DNA of 64,000 nt from NCBI GenBank assembly GCA_015066245.1, contig SVOS01000005.1:1-64000 (forward strand), written 5' to 3'. Both the position numbers and the translations under genes were made by a program. Positions 17,812-25,533 of the stretch are shown in pieces; positions within the stretch are counted from its first letter, which is position 1, and every line of letters begins with the position of its first letter. The DNA is from Oscillospiraceae bacterium (lineage in GTDB: Bacteria; Bacillota; Clostridia; Oscillospirales; Acutalibacteraceae). Under the pieces are notes generated by a model. That model was given only the letters and a program-made list of their open reading frames with translations. It searched no databases and was not told the DNA's origin.

Positions 17812-17967
17812 TTATATATTGCTGAACATGTCTTTGCCTACACCGCAAAGAGGACATTCAAAATCGTCGGGTAAATCCTCAAACTTTGTGCCGGGAGCAA
17901 TTCCTTTTTCGGGAAGTCCCTGCTCCTCGTCATATACCCAACCGCAAACATCACATTCAAAATGCAT
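17812..17967 (-). CDS. Rubredoxin
   Basis: A 51-residue redox protein, shorter than most gene finders' default limit. Read on the minus strand it begins [17 protein letters not shown] and contains the two iron-binding CxxCG pairs, CDVCGW and CPLCGV, that hold a single Fe(Cys)4 centre. A GAGGT ribosome site precedes the ATG. It is the last gene of the cluster FDP, desulfoferrodoxin, rubredoxin and lies just before a strong terminator. In anaerobes, rubredoxin passes electrons to superoxide reductase and flavodiiron proteins, which fits the two upstream genes. Confidence 0.93.
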   Translation of the reverse strand: MHFECDVCGWVYDEEQGLPEKGIAPGTKFEDLPDDFECPLCGVGKDMFSNI

Positions 17968-17988
17968 GTCGATTACCTCGCTTTCTGA

Positions 17989-18369
17989 TTAAACATCAGC
18001 TTTCCACAAGCCGTGAAGATTGCAGTATTCAAACACTGCCACAGGTTTTTCGTCGCAAAGAGCAAACTTAACCTCAGGTTTATCACCGGGATTAAGGCAC
18101 TTACGCTGTCCGCCGCGGTCTGTCTGCAGATATACCCACTGGATAAAGTGCTCCTCTACCATAGGATGCTCTACTTCGCCAACCTTAACGGTTACGATGT
18201 TGCCGTCAATGCTTACAACGGGCACGTGCTTTTCAACAGCGGCGTCAACTGTGCCGGGAATAAGCTCCTGCATTTTCTCACCGCAGCACATCATAGGCAC
18301 ACCGGCGTTGTGAATAACACCGATAATATTACCGCAATGCATACATTTGTAAAATCTGATTCCACACAT
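17989..18369 (-). CDS. dfx: Desulfoferrodoxin (superoxide reductase, two-iron type)
   Basis: Cytoplasmic superoxide reductase of 126 residues that reduces superoxide to peroxide without releasing oxygen. The N-terminal desulforedoxin domain binds Fe(Cys)4 through YKCMHCGN and MMCCGEKM. The catalytic domain holds the Fe(His)4Cys centre: histidines in EKHVPV, EHPMVEEHFI, and the CNLHGLW pair at the C-terminus. The length and all ligands are intact. A GGAGGT ribosome site precedes the ATG. It lies 21 bases before rubredoxin and 30 bases after the flavodiiron gene, so the three are likely one operon that uses rubredoxin as electron donor. Confidence 0.95.
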   Translation of the reverse strand: MCGIRFYKCMHCGNIIGVIHNAGVPMMCCGEKMQELIPGTVDAAVEKHVPVVSIDGNIVTVKVGEVEHPMVEEHFIQWVYLQTDRGGQRKCLNPGDKPEVKFALCDEKPVAVFEYCNLHGLWKADV

Positions 18370-18399
18370 AATAATACCTCCGAATAAAAAATTTATATA

Positions 18400-20190
18400 T
18401 TATTTAATTTCTTCAAAGTCGGCTGCTCCGTGTTTGCACAAGGGGCAGATGTAGTCGTCGGGGAGAGTGTCGCCCTCATAGATATAGCCGCAGATTTTGC
18501 AGACATAACCCTTCTTGCCCTCAGTTTCTGGCTTGGGCTTGACATTTTCGTGATAATAGGCGTAGGTCATGGTCTCTTTGTCGGAAATTACTCTGGACTC
18601 GGTAATTGAGCAGATGAACATTCCGTGAGTATCCAGATCTACATATTGCTCAACTTTAAGTGACATAAAGGAGTTGATGTATCTGGGCAGGAACACAAGC
18701 CCGTTATCGCTTCTTAAAGGTTCGCAATCCTTAAACTTATCTTCATTTCTGCCGCTTACAAAGCCGAATTTCTCGAAAACTGCAAAAGGAGCGTCTGTGC
18801 TGAGACAGTTGATGTTCATTATTCCTGTTTGCTTGATAATATGATGAGAATAATTCTCTTTGTTGATTGTTACGGCAATGCGGTTGGGAGTGTTTGTAAC
18901 CTGTGTAACTGTGTTAACAATAAGGCCGTTGTCCTTTTTGCCGTCGTTTGAGGTCACAACATAAAGACCGTAGCCGATGTTAAAGAGAGCATTAAGGTCG
19001 TTTTTGTTGGCAGTAGAGTCCTGCTGGGCAAGATACTCCTTGCAAAGCTCCTCTGATAAAGATTCGAGTGCGTTTCTGCTGTCTTCGTTTAAGGCAGAGC
19101 GTATTGTAACATTGTTCTCAGCGAAAGTAAGGTTTTTGCTCTTTTCAAACATACCCTTCATAACCTTGTTTGCCATAGGTGCCCAGCTGCCGTTTTCAAT
19201 AAAAGCAACTGTGCGGTTAGAGAAGTTACGCTCTGTCAGATGATTTATAAATTCTCTCATAAAGGGGAAAATTTCGGAGTTGTAGGTAGTAGTTGCCAAA
19301 ACGATTTTGCCGTATCTGAAGGCATCCTCAACAGCTTCTGCCATATCGCATCTTGCCAGGTCATTAACCACAACTTTTGGACAGCCCTTTGCCTTGAGCA
19401 TTTCCTTAAGCTCCATAACAGCTTTCTTTGTGTTACCATAAACAGATGTGTATGCTATTACGATACCCTCGCTCTCGATACCATAGCTTGACCATGTGTT
19501 GTAAAGGTTCAGATAGTAGCCCAAATTCTCGGTAAGGATAGGACCGTGTAAGGGACATATTTTCTCAATCTCAAGACCTGCGGCTTTTTTGAGAAGATTC
19601 TGAACCTGTACGCCGTATTTGCCTACGATACCGATGTAGTATCTTCTTGCTTCGCAAGCCCAATCTTCTTCTACATCAAGAGCACCAAATTTACCAAAAC
19701 CGTCAGCAGAGAAGAGAACCTTATCGTAACTGTCGTAAGTAACAATAACCTCAGGCCAGTGTACCATAGGAGCAGTTACAAAAGTAAGTGTGTGTTTGCC
19801 AAGATTCAGTGTATCGCCTTCGCTTACAACGATCTGCTTGTCCTCAAAATCTGTGCCGAAGAAATTCTTCATCATTACAAAAGCTTTCTGAGATGCAACA
19901 ATGTTTGCACCGGGGTATGCTTTCATAAAATTGAAGATATTTGCAGAGTGGTCAGGCTCCATGTGCTGAACAATGAGGTAATCGGGTTTTCTGCCGCCCA
20001 GTGCATTCTGAAGATTATCAAGCCACTCGTGAGTAAAGCCGGCATCAACGGTATCCATAACTGCGACTTTTTCATCCATAATTACGTATGAGTTATATGC
20101 CATACCGTTTGGCACAATATATTGTCCTTCAAAGAGGTCGACCTTGTGGTCGTTTACGCCTATGTATTTAATATCGTTTGTAATGTTCAT
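18400..20190 (-). CDS. Flavodiiron protein fused to flavin reductase and rubredoxin domains
   Basis: Multidomain O2- and/or NO-reducing enzyme of 596 residues. A metallo-beta-lactamase-like domain (about 1-250) carries the di-iron ligands HMEPDH, the VHWPEV histidine, SADGFG aspartate and CPLHGP histidine. A flavodoxin domain (about 252-395) starts with YTSVYGNTKKA, which binds FMN. A flavin-reductase-like FMN domain (about 405-545) follows, and a rubredoxin domain ends the chain (CKICGY and CPLCKH, about 552-592). The protein thus carries its own electron-transfer chain, and a free rubredoxin is encoded downstream too. The GTG at 20199 is possible, but ATG 20190 has GAGG 8 bases ahead. A TATAAT at 20222-20227 (minus strand) with a weak -35 could drive this gene independently. 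Confidence 0.93.
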   Translation of the reverse strand: MNITNDIKYIGVNDHKVDLFEGQYIVPNGMAYNSYVIMDEKVAVMDTVDAGFTHEWLDNLQNALGGRKPDYLIVQHMEPDHSANIFNFMKAYPGANIVASQKAFVMMKNFFGTDFEDKQIVVSEGDTLNLGKHTLTFVTAPMVHWPEVIVTYDSYDKVLFSADGFGKFGALDVEEDWACEARRYYIGIVGKYGVQVQNLLKKAAGLEIEKICPLHGPILTENLGYYLNLYNTWSSYGIESEGIVIAYTSVYGNTKKAVMELKEMLKAKGCPKVVVNDLARCDMAEAVEDAFRYGKIVLATTTYNSEIFPFMREFINHLTERNFSNRTVAFIENGSWAPMANKVMKGMFEKSKNLTFAENNVTIRSALNEDSRNALESLSEELCKEYLAQQDSTANKNDLNALFNIGYGLYVVTSNDGKKDNGLIVNTVTQVTNTPNRIAVTINKENYSHHIIKQTGIMNINCLSTDAPFAVFEKFGFVSGRNEDKFKDCEPLRSDNGLVFLPRYINSFMSLKVEQYVDLDTHGMFICSITESRVISDKETMTYAYYHENVKPKPETEGKKGYVCKICGYIYEGDTLPDDYICPLCKHGAADFEEIK

Positions 20191-20263
20191 TTTATACACC
20201 TCGATTAATTATCTTAACTTAATTATATCACTTTTTTCAGAGAAATAAACACCAATGTAAAAA

Positions 20264-20956
20264 TTATTCCAAAATTTTTCCGTCAGTAGAGATGGTTACA
20301 ACCTGCCATGGAATAAATTTGCCGCTTTGCATCAGAGCTTTTTTGACAGCGTTTTCTATTCCGCCGCAACACGGTACTTCCATTCTTACTATTTTAACGC
20401 TTTTGATGTTGTTGTTTGTAATAATCTGAGTCAGTTTTTCGGAATAATCGCCCTCGTCAAGCTTGGGACAACCGATAAGAGTGATGTGATTACGGATAAA
20501 GTCCTGATGGAAGTTTCCGTAAGCAAACGCTGTGCAGTCAGCGGCAATAAGAAGGTTTGCGTTATCAAAATAAGGAGCATTTACAGGCACTAATTTAATC
20601 TGGCAAGGCCACTGAGTCAGCTGACTCTGTAAATTTGCAGATTTTACAGAAGGAACAGAATCCCTTTTGAAACTTTTGAGGTTGGTGCCCGGACAACCGC
20701 AGGGCAGAGGTGCGTTTTTCAGAGCTTTAGCCTTTAAAACTGCTTCTTCGTTGTAAGCAGGTGCTTCTCTTTCCTCAAAGCTTATAGCATTTACAGGACA
20801 GGCAGGAAGACAATCTCCCAGGCCGTCACAGTAATCTTCTCGGGTAAGCACAGCCTTGCCGTTTATCATCTCAATTGCACCTTCGTGGCAAGCTTTTGCA
20901 CAAAGAGAGCAACCATTGCATTTTTCTTCATCTATTTTAATGATTTTTCTCAGCAT
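20264..20956 (-). CDS. 4Fe-4S ferredoxin-type protein of the oxygen-defence cluster
   Basis: A 230-residue iron-sulfur protein. Two classical 4Fe-4S motifs lie near the N-terminus: CNGCSLCAKAC (about 13-23) and a second ending CLPACP (about 48-54). The remaining region has more cysteines in PCGCPG, IAADCTAF, IGCPKLD and VPCCGG, suggesting a further cluster or redox site. It resembles iron-sulfur proteins found with Crp/Fnr regulators in Clostridia, but the exact reaction is unknown to me. It is divergent from the Crp/Fnr gene, with a 16-bp palindrome in between that sits near -41 of its promoter. It precedes the flavodiiron gene by 73 bases on the same strand. GGAGGAAG precedes the ATG. Confidence 0.85.
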   Translation of the reverse strand: MLRKIIKIDEEKCNGCSLCAKACHEGAIEMINGKAVLTREDYCDGLGDCLPACPVNAISFEEREAPAYNEEAVLKAKALKNAPLPCGCPGTNLKSFKRDSVPSVKSANLQSQLTQWPCQIKLVPVNAPYFDNANLLIAADCTAFAYGNFHQDFIRNHITLIGCPKLDEGDYSEKLTQIITNNNIKSVKIVRMEVPCCGGIENAVKKALMQSGKFIPWQVVTISTDGKILE

Positions 20957-20969
20957 TTTTACTTCCTCC

Positions 20970-21028
20970 TTGATTTTATGGGTTTATTATAATATAATGC
21001 AGAGAGAAAGTATGTTGAAATTTCAACA
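20970..21028. promoter_or_regulatory. Divergent promoters with 16-bp palindromic Crp/Fnr operator
   Basis: The perfect palindrome TGTTGAAATTTCAACA spans 21013-21028. The plus promoter TTGATT (20970-20975), 17 bases, TATAAT (20993-20998) serves the Crp/Fnr gene, placing the palindrome at about +8 to +23. The minus promoter has TATAAT at 20986-20991 but no good -35. Its start near 20980 puts the palindrome centre at about -41, the classic class II activator position. This predicts activation of the ferredoxin-type gene and self-repression of the regulator. Confidence 0.72.
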
Positions 21029-21040
21029 AAAGGTGAGGAA

Positions 21041-21700
21041 ATGAATAAATATATTGATGTTCTCAGAATATGCCCTCTTTTCAGAGATATTGCAGACGAA
21101 AATCTTTTGAGGATGCTTACCTGCCTTGGGGCGAGGGTGGAGTTTTTTGATAAAAAATACACTATAATGGCAGAGGGTAACCCTGCAAAGTTTATTGGCA
21201 TAGTGCTTTCGGGCTCGGTGCAGATGATTAATACGGATTTTTACGGTAATCGCAGTATTGTGGCGGTATCTGAGAAAGGCGAGATGTTTTGCGAGGCTTT
21301 TGCCTGTGCAGAAGATAAAAGTATTCCTCTCAGCGTGATAGCTTCGGAGCCTTCTGAAATTATGCTTATAAATGTCAGCCATATTCTGCATACCTGCGAA
21401 AACAACTGTGGTTTTCATCAACAACTGATTTTCAATCTTATGAAAAACCTTGCAATTAAAAATATTCAGTTTCATCAGAAAATTGAGGTAACATCCAAAA
21501 GAAGCACCAGAGAAAAGCTTCTTGCATATCTTATGATTTGCGAGCAAAAAGCAGGAAAAAACAGCTTTGAAATTCCCTTTGACCGGCAGGAGCTGGCGGA
21601 TTATTTGGGGGTAGAGCGAAGCGGGCTTAGTGCGGAAATCGGCAAGCTAAAAAAAGAGGGAATTATTTATACTGATAAAAAGTTTTTTGAGATATTATAA
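21041..21700 (+). CDS. Crp/Fnr family transcriptional regulator
   Basis: A 219-residue regulator with an N-terminal cyclic-nucleotide-binding-like beta-roll (about 15-120) and a C-terminal winged helix-turn-helix, DRQELADYLGVERSGLSAEI (about 180-200). It lacks the N-terminal four-cysteine cluster of true FNR. Other cysteines (FCEAFAC and TCENNC) could take part in sensing; this is inference. It is divergent from a ferredoxin-type gene and the flavodiiron/SOR/rubredoxin genes, a layout typical of regulators that sense O2, NO or redox stress in Clostridia. GGTGAGGA precedes the ATG. It probably binds the palindrome at 21013-21028. Confidence 0.9.
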   Translation: MNKYIDVLRICPLFRDIADENLLRMLTCLGARVEFFDKKYTIMAEGNPAKFIGIVLSGSVQMINTDFYGNRSIVAVSEKGEMFCEAFACAEDKSIPLSVIASEPSEIMLINVSHILHTCENNCGFHQQLIFNLMKNLAIKNIQFHQKIEVTSKRSTREKLLAYLMICEQKAGKNSFEIPFDRQELADYLGVERSGLSAEIGKLKKEGIIYTDKKFFEIL

Positions 21701-21707
21701 AAGTTAT

Positions 21708-21734
21708 AAAAGAGAGGCACAAAGCCTCTCTTTT
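21708..21734. terminator. Bidirectional terminator, Crp/Fnr gene and YbaK gene
   Basis: Eleven-base-pair stem AAAAGAGAGGC/GCCTCTCTTTT (21708-21718 and 21724-21734) with T-run, between convergent genes. Confidence 0.9.
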
Positions 21735-21735
21735 T

Positions 21736-22215
21736 TTACTCCGTAATATCATTCAGTTCAAAGGAGATTATCTTTTTTAGCTCGTCAAGGTTGGTTTCTA
21801 ACTGATAGCCGATTTTTCCTGCACTGAAATAAATTGTGTCAAAATTTTCAGCGGTTTTGTGGATAGTGGTTTTAAACTGTTTCTTCATACCAACAGGAGA
21901 GCAGCCACCGTGAATATAGCCTGTAAGGGGCAGAAGGTCTTTTGACTTTATCATAGCGATGCTTTTTTCATTTACGGATTTTGCTGCTTTTTTAAGGTCC
22001 AGCTCCTTCAAAACAGGTATCATAAACACATAGTAATTCTTGCTTGCACCCTGAGTGATGAGAGTCTTGAAAACCTTGTCGGGATTCTCGTTTAATACCT
22101 CAGCCACTTCTTTACCGCTTAGTGCGTCTGTATCTGCATAGCAGTGACTTTTGTACTGTGCTTTCTTTTGCTCAAAAATTCGCATAACGTTGGTTTTGAA
22201 TTCTTTTTTTGCCAT
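21736..22215 (-). CDS. ybaK: Cys-tRNA(Pro) deacylase YbaK/EbsC
   Basis: Aminoacyl-tRNA editing enzyme of 159 residues that hydrolyses Cys-tRNA(Pro) formed in error by prolyl-tRNA synthetase. The YbaK/EbsC fold is seen across the whole protein: VFKTLITQG (the active-site lysine strand), the YVFMIPV strand, LDLKKAAKSVNEKSIAM, and the loop TGYIHGGCSPVGMKK, which is highly characteristic. A GGGAAGTG site precedes the ATG. It is a single gene between the Crp/Fnr regulator and asnB. The ProS of this genome (at 55234) is the archaeal type, which also mischarges cysteine, so this protein has a clear partner. Confidence 0.93.
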   Translation of the reverse strand: MAKKEFKTNVMRIFEQKKAQYKSHCYADTDALSGKEVAEVLNENPDKVFKTLITQGASKNYYVFMIPVLKELDLKKAAKSVNEKSIAMIKSKDLLPLTGYIHGGCSPVGMKKQFKTTIHKTAENFDTIYFSAGKIGYQLETNLDELKKIISFELNDITE

Positions 22216-22312
22216 AGTTTCACTTCCCTAAGTATATAATGTATATTATAAAATCAAACCCGAATTTAATCAATAATAAAATTATTTGTAGCAAAGTTTC
22301 GTCAATTTTTCA

Positions 22313-22341
22313 TTGCATAATGGATTAATTTGTGTTATATT
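22313..22341 (+). promoter_or_regulatory. Promoter of asnB
   Basis: TTGCAT (22313-22318), 17 bases, TATATT (22336-22341), leaving a leader of about 70 bases. No T-box or other riboswitch signature is seen in it. Confidence 0.6.
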
Positions 22342-22419
22342 ATACAATGTATAGGTTTAATTATTATTGTTACATAGCAGATTGTTATGTTTTTACTCTC
22401 TGCGAAAGGAATTGATATT

Positions 22420-24426
22420 ATGTGCGGAATTTGCGGATTTACCGGCGAGGTAAAGGACAGAAGCAAAACCATTAAAAATATGACAGATGTAATCACTCAC
22501 AGAGGCCCTGATTCTGAAGGCTTTTTCAGTGATGATTTTATTGATATGGGCTTCAGACGCCTTAGCATTATTGATGTTGCGGAAGGTCATCAGCCTATTT
22601 ATAACGAGGACAAAACTTTAGTTCTTACCTTTAACGGTGAGATTTATAACTATCGCGAGCTTAAGGCTGAGCTTATTGAAGCAGGACATACTTTTTATAC
22701 CGAAACAGACTCCGAGGTTCTGATTCACGGCTTTGAGCAGTGGAAAGAAGACATGCTCATGAAGCTCAGGGGTATGTTCGGCTTTGCAATTTACAACACA
22801 AAGGACAAGTCTGTATTTATTGCCCGTGATTTCTTCGGTATCAAGCCTATGCATTACACCCTTATCGATGGCGATTTGGTGTACGCATCTGAGATTAAGA
22901 GTATCTTAAAGCATCCCAAATTCAAAAAAGAATTTAACGAAAAAGCTCTGGACAGCTATCTTTCTTTCCAGTATGCAGTTCCACCCGAGACTTTCTTCAA
23001 GAATGTATATTGTCTTATGCCCGGCCATTTTTTGTGGTACAAAAACGGCGAGGTTATGACAGAGAGATACTTTGAGCCTACCTTCAAGCCCGACGAAAAG
23101 CTTACAGAAGAAGATGCAGTAAATAAGATTGACAAGGTTTTCGAGAATTCTGTAAATGCTCACAAAATTGCTGACGTTGAGGTTGGATGCTTCCTGTCCA
23201 GCGGTGTTGACTCCAGCTATGTTTCAACATATTTTGCTGACCAGAAGACATTTACCGTTGGATTTGATTTTGGCGAAAAGTATAACGAAATAAACTTTGC
23301 TAAGAATCTTTCGGAGAAAATCGGTGTTGACCATTACACAAAGATTATTACAAGCGAGGAGTTCTGGGCAGCGGTACCTGATGTTCAGTATTTTATGGAC
23401 CAGCCTCTGGCAGACCCCAGCTGTGTTGCACTTTACTTTGTATCTCAGCTTGCAAGCAAATATGTAAAGGTTGTGCTTTCGGGTGAAGGTGCCGACGAGC
23501 TTTTCGGCGGTTATCAGGTTTACAGAAGTCCCATGCACTCAAAGCTCTATCAGACTATTGTACCTTATCCTATCAGAAAGCTTCTCTGCAAAATTGCTAT
23601 GAAGATGCCTGATATCAAAGGCAGAGATTATATTATTCGTTCTACCCATCCTCTTGAGGAGCGTTTTATCGGCAACGCATATATGTACGAGTACGAGGAG
23701 AAAAAAGCTCTCCTTAAGGACCCCTCAATTGCCACACGTCCTCAGGATTACACCAAAAAATACTATCACCGTGCCAGAAAGTACGATGATGTTACAAAGA
23801 TGCAGTATCTTGACATCAACCTCTGGATGGTAGGCGATATTCTTCTTAAGGCTGACAGAATGAGTATGGCAAACTCTCTGGAGCTTCGTGTTCCTTTCCT
23901 TGACAAAGAGGTATTCAAGGTTGCGTCCACACTTCCCACAAGGCTGAGAGTAAACAAGCACAACACAAAATATGCATTAAGACAGAGCGCTATGCGTCAC
24001 ATGCCTGAGTTCAGTGCTCAGAAAGAAAAGCTTGGTTTCCCTGTACCTACCCGTGTATGGCTTAAGGATGAAAAGTACTATAATATTGTAAAGAAGGAAT
24101 TTACATCTCCCACTGCACAGAAGTTCTTTAACATAGATGTTCTTACCCAGTGGCTTGACGACCATTTTGAGGGCAAGGCTGATACATCCCGTCAGGTATG
24201 GACTGTTTATGTGTTCCTTATCTGGTACAAGATGTACTTTGGTGAGGCAACTGCCGAGGAAATTACAGACGACGCAGTAGCAGAGGTTAAGGATGCAGTT
24301 GCTTTGGTAGAAGATACAGCCATCAACATCGGTGAAAAGCTTAACTCCGATGAGTTCGACGCTTTCTTTGGCATTGCCGAGGAAGAAGTTAACGAGGAAA
24401 CAGCTTCTGAAAATACAGAAGAATAA
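22420..24426 (+). CDS. asnB: Asparagine synthase (glutamine-hydrolysing)
   Basis: Cytoplasmic enzyme that makes asparagine from aspartate, ATP and glutamine, 668 residues. It must start at the ATG of MCGICGF, because Cys2 is the nucleophile of the class II glutaminase domain; GAAAGGA stands 9 bases upstream. The glutaminase domain (about 1-190) has RGPDSEG, FNGEIYNYREL and the SEI segment. The ATP-pyrophosphatase domain (about 220-600) has FLSSGVDSS (PP-loop) and LSGEGADELFGGY. An acidic C-terminal tail of about 50 residues, rich in Glu, Asp and Ala, follows the usual end of the family and has no known role. ribF follows after 54 bases. Confidence 0.95.
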   Translation: MCGICGFTGEVKDRSKTIKNMTDVITHRGPDSEGFFSDDFIDMGFRRLSIIDVAEGHQPIYNEDKTLVLTFNGEIYNYRELKAELIEAGHTFYTETDSEVLIHGFEQWKEDMLMKLRGMFGFAIYNTKDKSVFIARDFFGIKPMHYTLIDGDLVYASEIKSILKHPKFKKEFNEKALDSYLSFQYAVPPETFFKNVYCLMPGHFLWYKNGEVMTERYFEPTFKPDEKLTEEDAVNKIDKVFENSVNAHKIADVEVGCFLSSGVDSSYVSTYFADQKTFTVGFDFGEKYNEINFAKNLSEKIGVDHYTKIITSEEFWAAVPDVQYFMDQPLADPSCVALYFVSQLASKYVKVVLSGEGADELFGGYQVYRSPMHSKLYQTIVPYPIRKLLCKIAMKMPDIKGRDYIIRSTHPLEERFIGNAYMYEYEEKKALLKDPSIATRPQDYTKKYYHRARKYDDVTKMQYLDINLWMVGDILLKADRMSMANSLELRVPFLDKEVFKVASTLPTRLRVNKHNTKYALRQSAMRHMPEFSAQKEKLGFPVPTRVWLKDEKYYNIVKKEFTSPTAQKFFNIDVLTQWLDDHFEGKADTSRQVWTVYVFLIWYKMYFGEATAEEITDDAVAEVKDAVALVEDTAINIGEKLNSDEFDAFFGIAEEEVNEETASENTEE

Positions 24427-24480
24427 TAAATTAAGGATTTTTTTGAAATGCATCATAAGTGAAAAAAGGAGGTATACAAA

Positions 24481-25380
24481 GTGATACATTTTGACAAGGT
24501 AGTTCCTACCACAAGTCCCACAGCTGTTGCTCTGGGCTGTTTTGACGGTATTCATCTCGCTCATCGTCAGGTTATAGATGCCGTTATGAATTGTGTTGAC
24601 GAAGGTTTGATGCCTGCGATGTTTACTTTTGCGGATTACGCTAACAAGGGTGTGTCCAAGAGGATTTACACACAGCAGGAAAAGCTCAACGAGCTTGAAA
24701 AATTAGGTATCGAGCTTGTTTACTGTGTGCCATTTCCCGAGGTTTGCCTTATGTCGGCATCTGACTTTGTAACTGATGTTCTTAAAAATAGCCTTAACGC
24801 CAAAAAGGTGTTCTGCGGCTTTAACTATAAATTTGGCAGAGGCGGCAATGCTGATGTTGCTACTCTTAAGTATCTCTGCGAAAAGGAAGATATCGAGGTT
24901 ATAGTTATTCCCGAGGTTACAATGGACGGAGTTACGGTTTCTTCTTCCGAAATCCGACGTCTTCTGGACGAGGGTGACATCCGTACTGCAGCAAAGATGC
25001 TCAACAAGCCCTTTGCACTTTTTGGCGAGGTTGTCCACGGCAATGCTCTCGGCAGAAAAATGGGTATTCCCACCATTAACGTCGGCACAGACGCCACCAA
25101 GCTTCTGCCCAAATACGGCGTATACGCCGCAAATGTTTATCTGAGCGACAATGAGACGCCCCTTAAAGCTGCACTTAATATCGGTATGAGACCTACTGTA
25201 GGCGGCGAAAATCCCACAGTAGAAGCCTTTATTATCGATGCAGGCGGCGATTACTACGGCAAGCAGGTTAAGGTTGAGCTTGTGGAGTACATCCGCGAAG
25301 AAAAGAAGTTTGCAACCCTGCAGGATTTGCAGTTCGCAATCGAAAGCGACATAGAAAAAATCAGAAACATAAAAGAATAA
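24481..25380 (+). CDS. ribF: Bifunctional riboflavin kinase / FAD synthetase
   Basis: Makes FMN from riboflavin and then FAD from FMN, 299 residues. The N-terminal FMN adenylyltransferase domain (about 1-165) has the nucleotidyl-transferase motif GCFDGIHLAHR, then CGFNYKFGRGG and the SSSEIRRLL segment. The C-terminal riboflavin-kinase domain (about 180-299) has VVHGNALGRKMGIPTINV and AALNIGMRPTV. The start codon is GTG with AGGAGG 7 bases ahead. No FMN riboswitch precedes it; it may be read through from asnB. The flavodiiron, MetF and other flavoproteins in this window depend on its products. Confidence 0.95.
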   Translation: MIHFDKVVPTTSPTAVALGCFDGIHLAHRQVIDAVMNCVDEGLMPAMFTFADYANKGVSKRIYTQQEKLNELEKLGIELVYCVPFPEVCLMSASDFVTDVLKNSLNAKKVFCGFNYKFGRGGNADVATLKYLCEKEDIEVIVIPEVTMDGVTVSSSEIRRLLDEGDIRTAAKMLNKPFALFGEVVHGNALGRKMGIPTINVGTDATKLLPKYGVYAANVYLSDNETPLKAALNIGMRPTVGGENPTVEAFIIDAGGDYYGKQVKVELVEYIREEKKFATLQDLQFAIESDIEKIRNIKE

Positions 25381-25382
25381 TA

Positions 25383-25412
25383 AAAAGCTCCGCTGATAAT
25401 GCGGAGCTTTTG
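25383..25412 (+). terminator. Terminator of ribF
   Basis: Perfect 11-bp stem AAAAGCTCCGC/GCGGAGCTTTT (25383-25393 and 25401-25411), loop of 7, then T-rich sequence. Confidence 0.9.
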
Positions 25413-25476
25413 CTTTGTGGATATTTTCTCCAAAGGAATACCCATAAATATTTAATGTTTGTCAAAATTTGCGTTA

Positions 25477-25504
25477 TTGTAAAAATCTTATATTAGTGTA
25501 TAAT
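25477..25504 (+). promoter_or_regulatory. Promoter of the second MATE gene
   Basis: TTGTAA (25477-25482), 16 bases, TATAAT (25499-25504). GAGGG precedes the ATG at 25534. Confidence 0.65.
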
Positions 25505-25533
25505 GAAGATAGAATTTTTATGAGGGTATCTGT

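Noticed and set aside
24427-24480. FMN riboswitch ahead of ribF
   Set aside because: The gap is 54 bases, too short, and no RFN-element motif is present.
23977-24564. Open frame of 195 codons opposite the end of asnB and start of ribF
   Set aside because: It crosses two solid genes on the other strand and has no ribosome site.
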